Positions 40,249 to 43,420 of a stretch of 43,420 bases of DNA are shown in pieces; within the stretch, counting starts at the first letter, position 1; every line of letters begins with the position of its first letter. This DNA is from JAFNGF01 sp964567045 (lineage in GTDB: Bacteria > Planctomycetota > Phycisphaerae > Sedimentisphaerales > Anaerobacaceae), in contig CAZMLE010000031.1 in the NCBI GenBank assembly GCA_964567045.1, positions 1-43,420 of the forward strand, in the 5' to 3' direction. The notes beneath the pieces were generated by a model. The model saw only the letters and a list, made by a program, of their open reading frames with translations, was not told the DNA's origin and did not search any database. Position numbers and translations under genes: made by a program.

Positions 40249-41168
40249 GACAGGGCTGCGGAGAATGCACCATCCACCATTCGCAACCCGGCAATCCGCT
40301 TTACCGCCTGAATTTTGCCCGACCAATTACCGCAGCAATGAAAACCCGAGCCGCCGAACGGCTCAGCCGCACGCTCGTGCGCCGGCGCAGCAAACTGTAG
40401 ATAATGTTCATCAGAAAGCATGAGCCCATTGTCATCGCTCATGCCCAGGCCCTGGAAGCACCGACACGAGGCAAAACCATGCCCTGGCCAAACCACCATC
40501 CCACCCAGATGCACAAGTTGCGCGTGCGTGAACTCTACGAGCAGCTCAACAATCCGATCCAGCAGCTTTTTTACGGCCTCCGGGTTATCGTACAAATCTG
40601 TGAATAAGCCATCCATATTAACGAGATTGCAGGCGACATCCAAAGGCGACTGCGTGTCGGTCAGCGACATCGGCAGACGCCCGCCCGTCTTATCAATAAA
40701 ATAATCAATCATCCCCAGCGTGTGTCTGCCTATCCGGGTCTGGGCTACCGGGACTACCGGAGAGTCAAGCGCATCAGAGGCCGAGCTGAGTCTTGGCCGC
40801 ACCGCAGGCGCCTGGCCCTCTTTCCAGACGTAGTCCAGTCCGAAGGCACTTGCTACCGTGCCGATACCGTACCACGGCTCCAAGAAGTTAGGGACGTCGC
40901 CTTTGAACGACATGCTTTTGTGTAGTGCGCCAAGCTGCCAAGCCAGAGACATTTTCATATCTCTGCAGCCGAAGGAAAAAACCTCCGCTGCGCGCATCCG
41001 CCGATAGGCCAAAACGCCCGAATCAGCCTGCCAGAATGCCCAGCAGCGATCTGATAGCAATGACTCGCAATCTGCATACGCGTCGGAGTCAAAGTCTCGG
41101 GGCGACATTGGCTCAACAGCAGTTGCCTGCACATCAGCGCTTGCCTGGTCAAACGCTGGACCCGTCAT
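40239..41168 (-). CDS. Uroporphyrinogen decarboxylase-like (URO-D superfamily) protein, probably 3'-truncated
   Basis: 309 residues. A URO-D superfamily barrel of the kind found next to sugar or methylated-compound genes: PNFLEPWYGIGTVASAFGLDYVWKEG, MSLTDTQSPLDVACNL, LYDNPEAVKKLLDRIVELL, and GSGFHCCGNWSGKIQAVKRIAGLRMVDGAFSA with a Cys pair typical of the methyltransferase-like members. The family is usually about 350-370 long and continues after this point; here the frame enters a repeat array and stops (ALSSV*). So the last strand and helices of the barrel are likely missing. An AGAGGA site precedes the ATG. Function unknown; it lies between a symporter and uxaE. Confidence 0.75.
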   Translation of the reverse strand: MTGPAFDQASADVQATAVEPMSPRDFDSDAYADCESLLSDRCWAFWQADSGVLAYRRMRAAEVFSFGCRDMKMSLAWQLGALHKSMSFKGDVPNFLEPWYGIGTVASAFGLDYVWKEGQAPAVRPRLSSASDALDSPVVPVAQTRIGRHTLGMIDYFIDKTGGRLPMSLTDTQSPLDVACNLVNMDGLFTDLYDNPEAVKKLLDRIVELLVEFTHAQLVHLGGMVVWPGHGFASCRCFQGLGMSDDNGLMLSDEHYLQFAAPAHERAAEPFGGSGFHCCGNWSGKIQAVKRIAGLRMVDGAFSAALSSV

Positions 41169-41218
41169 GGAAATCCTCTTTCCCTTTTACAACAGAGTCT
41201 GTTGCAAAACCCGCATGA

Positions 41219-41247
41219 AAACCCCGCAATAAATTGCGGGGCTAAAT
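41219..41247. repeat. Hairpin repeat between the symporter and URO-D-like genes
   Basis: AAAACCCCGCAAT..ATTGCGGGGCTAAATA, the plain single-hairpin form with the standard bracket, 29 bases past the symporter stop (minus strand). Confidence 0.88.
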
Positions 41248-41275
41248 ATAGTTTGTTTAGGGCCTGCCTGCAAAC

Positions 41276-42985
41276 TTACGCCCTGGCGATCCAATACACA
41301 AACGCAATAATCGCCCCAACTGCCGCCCAGCCGGCAAGAAACCCCACTACGGAAGTCAGGGACGGAACCAGTATTTCAAAACTGGTGCCCGGCAGAATAC
41401 TCCGCCTGGCAGGAACAACCGCACCGGCAGGCAAGGTGCAGGGGGCAGTTATCTGCTCACCTACAGTCACGGGCGTCCGCACGAGCGCGTAGAAATTATC
41501 GAGTTTCTCTTTGGCTGCCGGCTTAGTCAGCAAACTTGCCGCCACCGCGGCGATCGTGCCGGCGGTCAGGTAGAAAACCATCTGCCACGGCAGATACACC
41601 TCGGCCAGCCCATCCCTGATAAATATAAAACGCAACGACTGGCTCAGCGAAAACTTGCCAAGCCACGTTACGAAAAACTCTTGTGCCGTTAGCCACCATG
41701 TCGCGAACGCTGCGAGCGTCGACGCCCATGCGCCGGCCGCTGTTATCCGCCTCCAGAAAAACGCCAGCCAAAAGCCGATTGCCATCATCGGCGAAATCTT
41801 CCAGAAGACCTCAAGCCCGCGCACGACGTTCGGCAGCCAGAATGCAAAACCCGCCCCTGCAGCGACTACCGAAAAAGACATGAGCCTGGCAACCAAAATA
41901 TAGTGTTTCTCGCCCCTGTTTGGTATGAATCGCTTGTAAATGTTCTGCGTAAACAGGCCCGCCGAAGCCACCATGAACGAATCGCACGAGCCTAATGCTG
42001 AGGTTAAAAGCGATGCTAAAAACAGCCCTAACACTCCGTAGGAGACCTTCGGCAGAAATTCCGCAGCAACCAATCCGAAGATGTGGTCCGGCTGGATGTC
42101 ACGCCCGGCAAAATACACTACTGCCGCAAGCCCGGTCAGACACCAGGCTATTGTACAGATACGCTTTACAAAGTTGCCGCACATTAGCCCCACGCGGCCT
42201 TCCATTTCAGTTTTACCCGCCGCGCAGTTGCCCATAATATGCGGCTGTGTCACTATCCCGATCAGGCCGTTGAACGCGATCAAGATTATGTAAAAAAGTC
42301 CTATCTCTTTCGGAGCTACCAACGACAACATGCTGGGGTCTTTTATGGCCGAGCGCACTCCATCCATCCAGCCCACCGCACTCAAGATGTATGGAAGAAG
42401 CATAAAGGAGAACACGATAGTCAGGATTCCCTGAATAAAGTCCGCCATTATCACCGCTGATAGTCCGCCCGCCGTGCCGTATATCACAATGACTACCGTC
42501 ATTATTACGATGACAAGATTGGACGAGACGAGTCCCCCTGTGCTTGCCTGCACAACTGCGGCTGAACCCTTCAGCATCACCCCGATATTGACCGCGAGGT
42601 TCATCATCCCGACCACCGCAAACAGGATCCCGACACTCGGGCCAAACCTTGCCTCAAATACATCCCCCATCGTTATCGCTCGAAAGCGCCGCATCACTGA
42701 TGCAATCAGCCAGTAAAAAGGCGTCGAAAACAGCCAGCACCACTGGTACCAGATGCCCGATAGCCCGTTGGTATAAGTTTTTGAAGCAACACCAACTGCC
42801 TGATCCGCGTGTGTGCCGCTGCCAAAGGCGTGCATCATCATCAGCACTTTGCTGAACTTGCGCGGCATAAAAAAGTCCGCCGTGCTCCGGATGCCTTTGG
42901 CTGCCTTGAACCCGAGCAGGGTAATCCCTACAAAATACACAGCTAAAACCGCGATATCTGCCGGATGCAGTCCCAACATAAACAT
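41276..42985 (-). CDS. Sodium:solute symporter family transporter
   Basis: 569 residues, an inner-membrane SSS-family carrier with about 13-14 hydrophobic helices. Typical segments are ADIAVLAVYFVGITLLGFKAAKGIRSTADFFMPRKF, YGTAGGLSAVIMADFIQGILTIVFSFMLLPY and LGLFLASLLTSALGSCDSFMVASAGLFTQNIYKRF (the Na-site helix region with SxLGSCDS). It is the first gene of a locus with a URO-D-like gene and uxaE, which suggests uptake of a uronate or related sugar acid. No Shine-Dalgarno is seen: a TATTGACTATT repeat lies immediately upstream; ATGs at 42985 and 42979 are both possible. Confidence 0.92.
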   Translation of the reverse strand: MFMLGLHPADIAVLAVYFVGITLLGFKAAKGIRSTADFFMPRKFSKVLMMMHAFGSGTHADQAVGVASKTYTNGLSGIWYQWCWLFSTPFYWLIASVMRRFRAITMGDVFEARFGPSVGILFAVVGMMNLAVNIGVMLKGSAAVVQASTGGLVSSNLVIVIMTVVIVIYGTAGGLSAVIMADFIQGILTIVFSFMLLPYILSAVGWMDGVRSAIKDPSMLSLVAPKEIGLFYIILIAFNGLIGIVTQPHIMGNCAAGKTEMEGRVGLMCGNFVKRICTIAWCLTGLAAVVYFAGRDIQPDHIFGLVAAEFLPKVSYGVLGLFLASLLTSALGSCDSFMVASAGLFTQNIYKRFIPNRGEKHYILVARLMSFSVVAAGAGFAFWLPNVVRGLEVFWKISPMMAIGFWLAFFWRRITAAGAWASTLAAFATWWLTAQEFFVTWLGKFSLSQSLRFIFIRDGLAEVYLPWQMVFYLTAGTIAAVAASLLTKPAAKEKLDNFYALVRTPVTVGEQITAPCTLPAGAVVPARRSILPGTSFEILVPSLTSVVGFLAGWAAVGAIIAFVYWIARA

Positions 42986-43080
42986 TGACTATTGATTATT
43001 TTCTATTGACTATTCGAACAAGCCCTCGACGGCCCAGCGGACAAGCAATAGTAAATAGTCAATAGCAGATAGTAAATAAA
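42986..43080. repeat. ATTGACTATT repeat pair upstream of the symporter
   Basis: TTGACTATTGATTATTTTCTATTGACTATT and, after 30 bases, the inverted AATAGTAAATAGTCAATAGCAGATAGTAAAT. The block could form a long hairpin and occupies the expected promoter/RBS position of the symporter gene. Confidence 0.8.
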
Positions 43081-43136
43081 AAACCCCGCGGCGCATCCGT
43101 TCACCACGGGGCAATGAAAAAGTCAAAGACAACCAT

Positions 43137-43217
43137 GACCCCGCAACAAGCTGCGGGGCTAAATCCGCCGTGCGTATGGCGGATAAATATTTAGCCCCCA
43201 AATTTATTTGGGGGTTT
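43137..43217. repeat. Three-hairpin mosaic element
   Basis: CCCCGCA/TGCGGGG (43139-43158), CTAAA, ATCCGCC/GGCGGAT (43163-43184), AAATATTTAG, CCCCCAAAT/ATTTGGGGG (43195-43214), TTTT. Three different stems in one element, with the same linkers as elsewhere. It ends the coding frame of the next gene. Confidence 0.9.
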
Positions 43218-43420
43218 TCCTTCCTGCGGTTTGCCGGGCGTTCCCTCGCCGGAGCCGCCGGCAGCAGGCTGGCCTGAAGACTCAACTGACTTAGGCCTGA
43301 CCTTTTCCGGCAGTCGCGGTGTCTCTACCACCACACCGAGCCGGCCCAGCTCCAGAGCCACATCAGGCTGATTGGGATTGGCCTGGAAGCTGCGCGTAAG
43401 GTATTCCTGCGCACGCGCCT
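43191..43420 (-). CDS. C-terminal end of a TPR-like protein (partial)
   Basis: The last 75 codons of a gene that enters from the right edge. The start ARAQEYLTRSFQANPNQPDVALELGRLG looks like a tetratricopeptide-type helix pair, followed by a Pro/Gly/Ser-rich tail. The last residues (KPPNKFGG) and the TAA stop are read from a palindromic element (43195-43214, CTAA bracket). Exported or cytoplasmic location and function cannot be judged from this end. Confidence 0.65.
   Translation of the reverse strand, partial: ARAQEYLTRSFQANPNQPDVALELGRLGVVVETPRLPEKVRPKSVESSGQPAAGGSGEGTPGKPQEGKPPNKFGG

Noticed and set aside
42986..43420. A 91-codon minus-strand ORF at 43010-43285 as a gene
   Set aside because: It is read through a three-hairpin element and AT repeats; the real frame here is the end of the TPR-like gene, stopping at 43191.
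1..43420. Insertion sequence, prophage or integron
   Set aside because: No transposase, integrase or phage structural gene is seen; mobile-looking features are limited to short non-coding repeats and one defence gene.

Overview
This 43.4 kb window is chromosomal DNA of a Gram-negative (LPS-making) bacterium. The gene order tRNA-Gln, glmU, prs, rplY, pth, rpsF, ssb, rpsR, rplI, dnaB, bamA, ompH/skp, lpxD, lpxC-fabZ, lpxA, together with the lpxC-fabZ fusion, uronate catabolism genes and a DUF6263-like protein, fits Planctomycetota, probably a Phycisphaerae-like lineage. That assignment is inference. Almost all genes lie on the minus strand.

Layout. 1-2554: branched-chain amino acid genes ilvB, ilvN and the first codons of ilvC. 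2864-4232: a NifU-type Fe-S scaffold (plus strand) and mtnA. 4298-10679: a tight four-gene redox/aldolase operon of unknown substrate (an FadH/GltD-like hybrid flavoprotein, an SDR, a KDPG-aldolase-like protein and an FAD flavoprotein). 10737-14635: uvrA and a divergent endonuclease V (nfi). 14677-29642: one long co-directional block covering lipid A synthesis, outer-membrane biogenesis, the primary replicative helicase, a ribosomal protein/SSB cluster, PRPP synthetase and GlmU, headed by tRNA-Gln (29703-29773). 30165-31332: two tandem paralogous membrane proteins on the plus strand. 31338-36919: a DUF6263-like exported protein, a PfkB sugar kinase, rlmN and ftsK. 37183-38739: a small basic ORF and a gene of the anti-phage dCTP-deaminase (AvcD-like) family that carries an in-frame TGA in its P-loop domain. 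38849-42985: a uronate locus (sodium:solute symporter, a shortened URO-D-like protein, UxaE epimerase). The right edge holds the 3' end of a TPR-like gene.

The most unusual property of the window is its load of short interspersed repeats of at least ten kinds. The main class is a mosaic of perfect hairpins whose stem sequence varies from copy to copy while a bracket (AA before, CTAA after, often facing a TTTAGC) stays constant. They lie in gaps, on stop and start codons, nested in one another, and in frame inside essential proteins (PRPP synthetase, UvrA, RlmN, ribosomal protein L9, S6 tail, SSB tail, the flavoproteins), adding extra residues. This resembles REP/BIME or Rickettsia palindromic element behaviour, but the motif is not one I can name.
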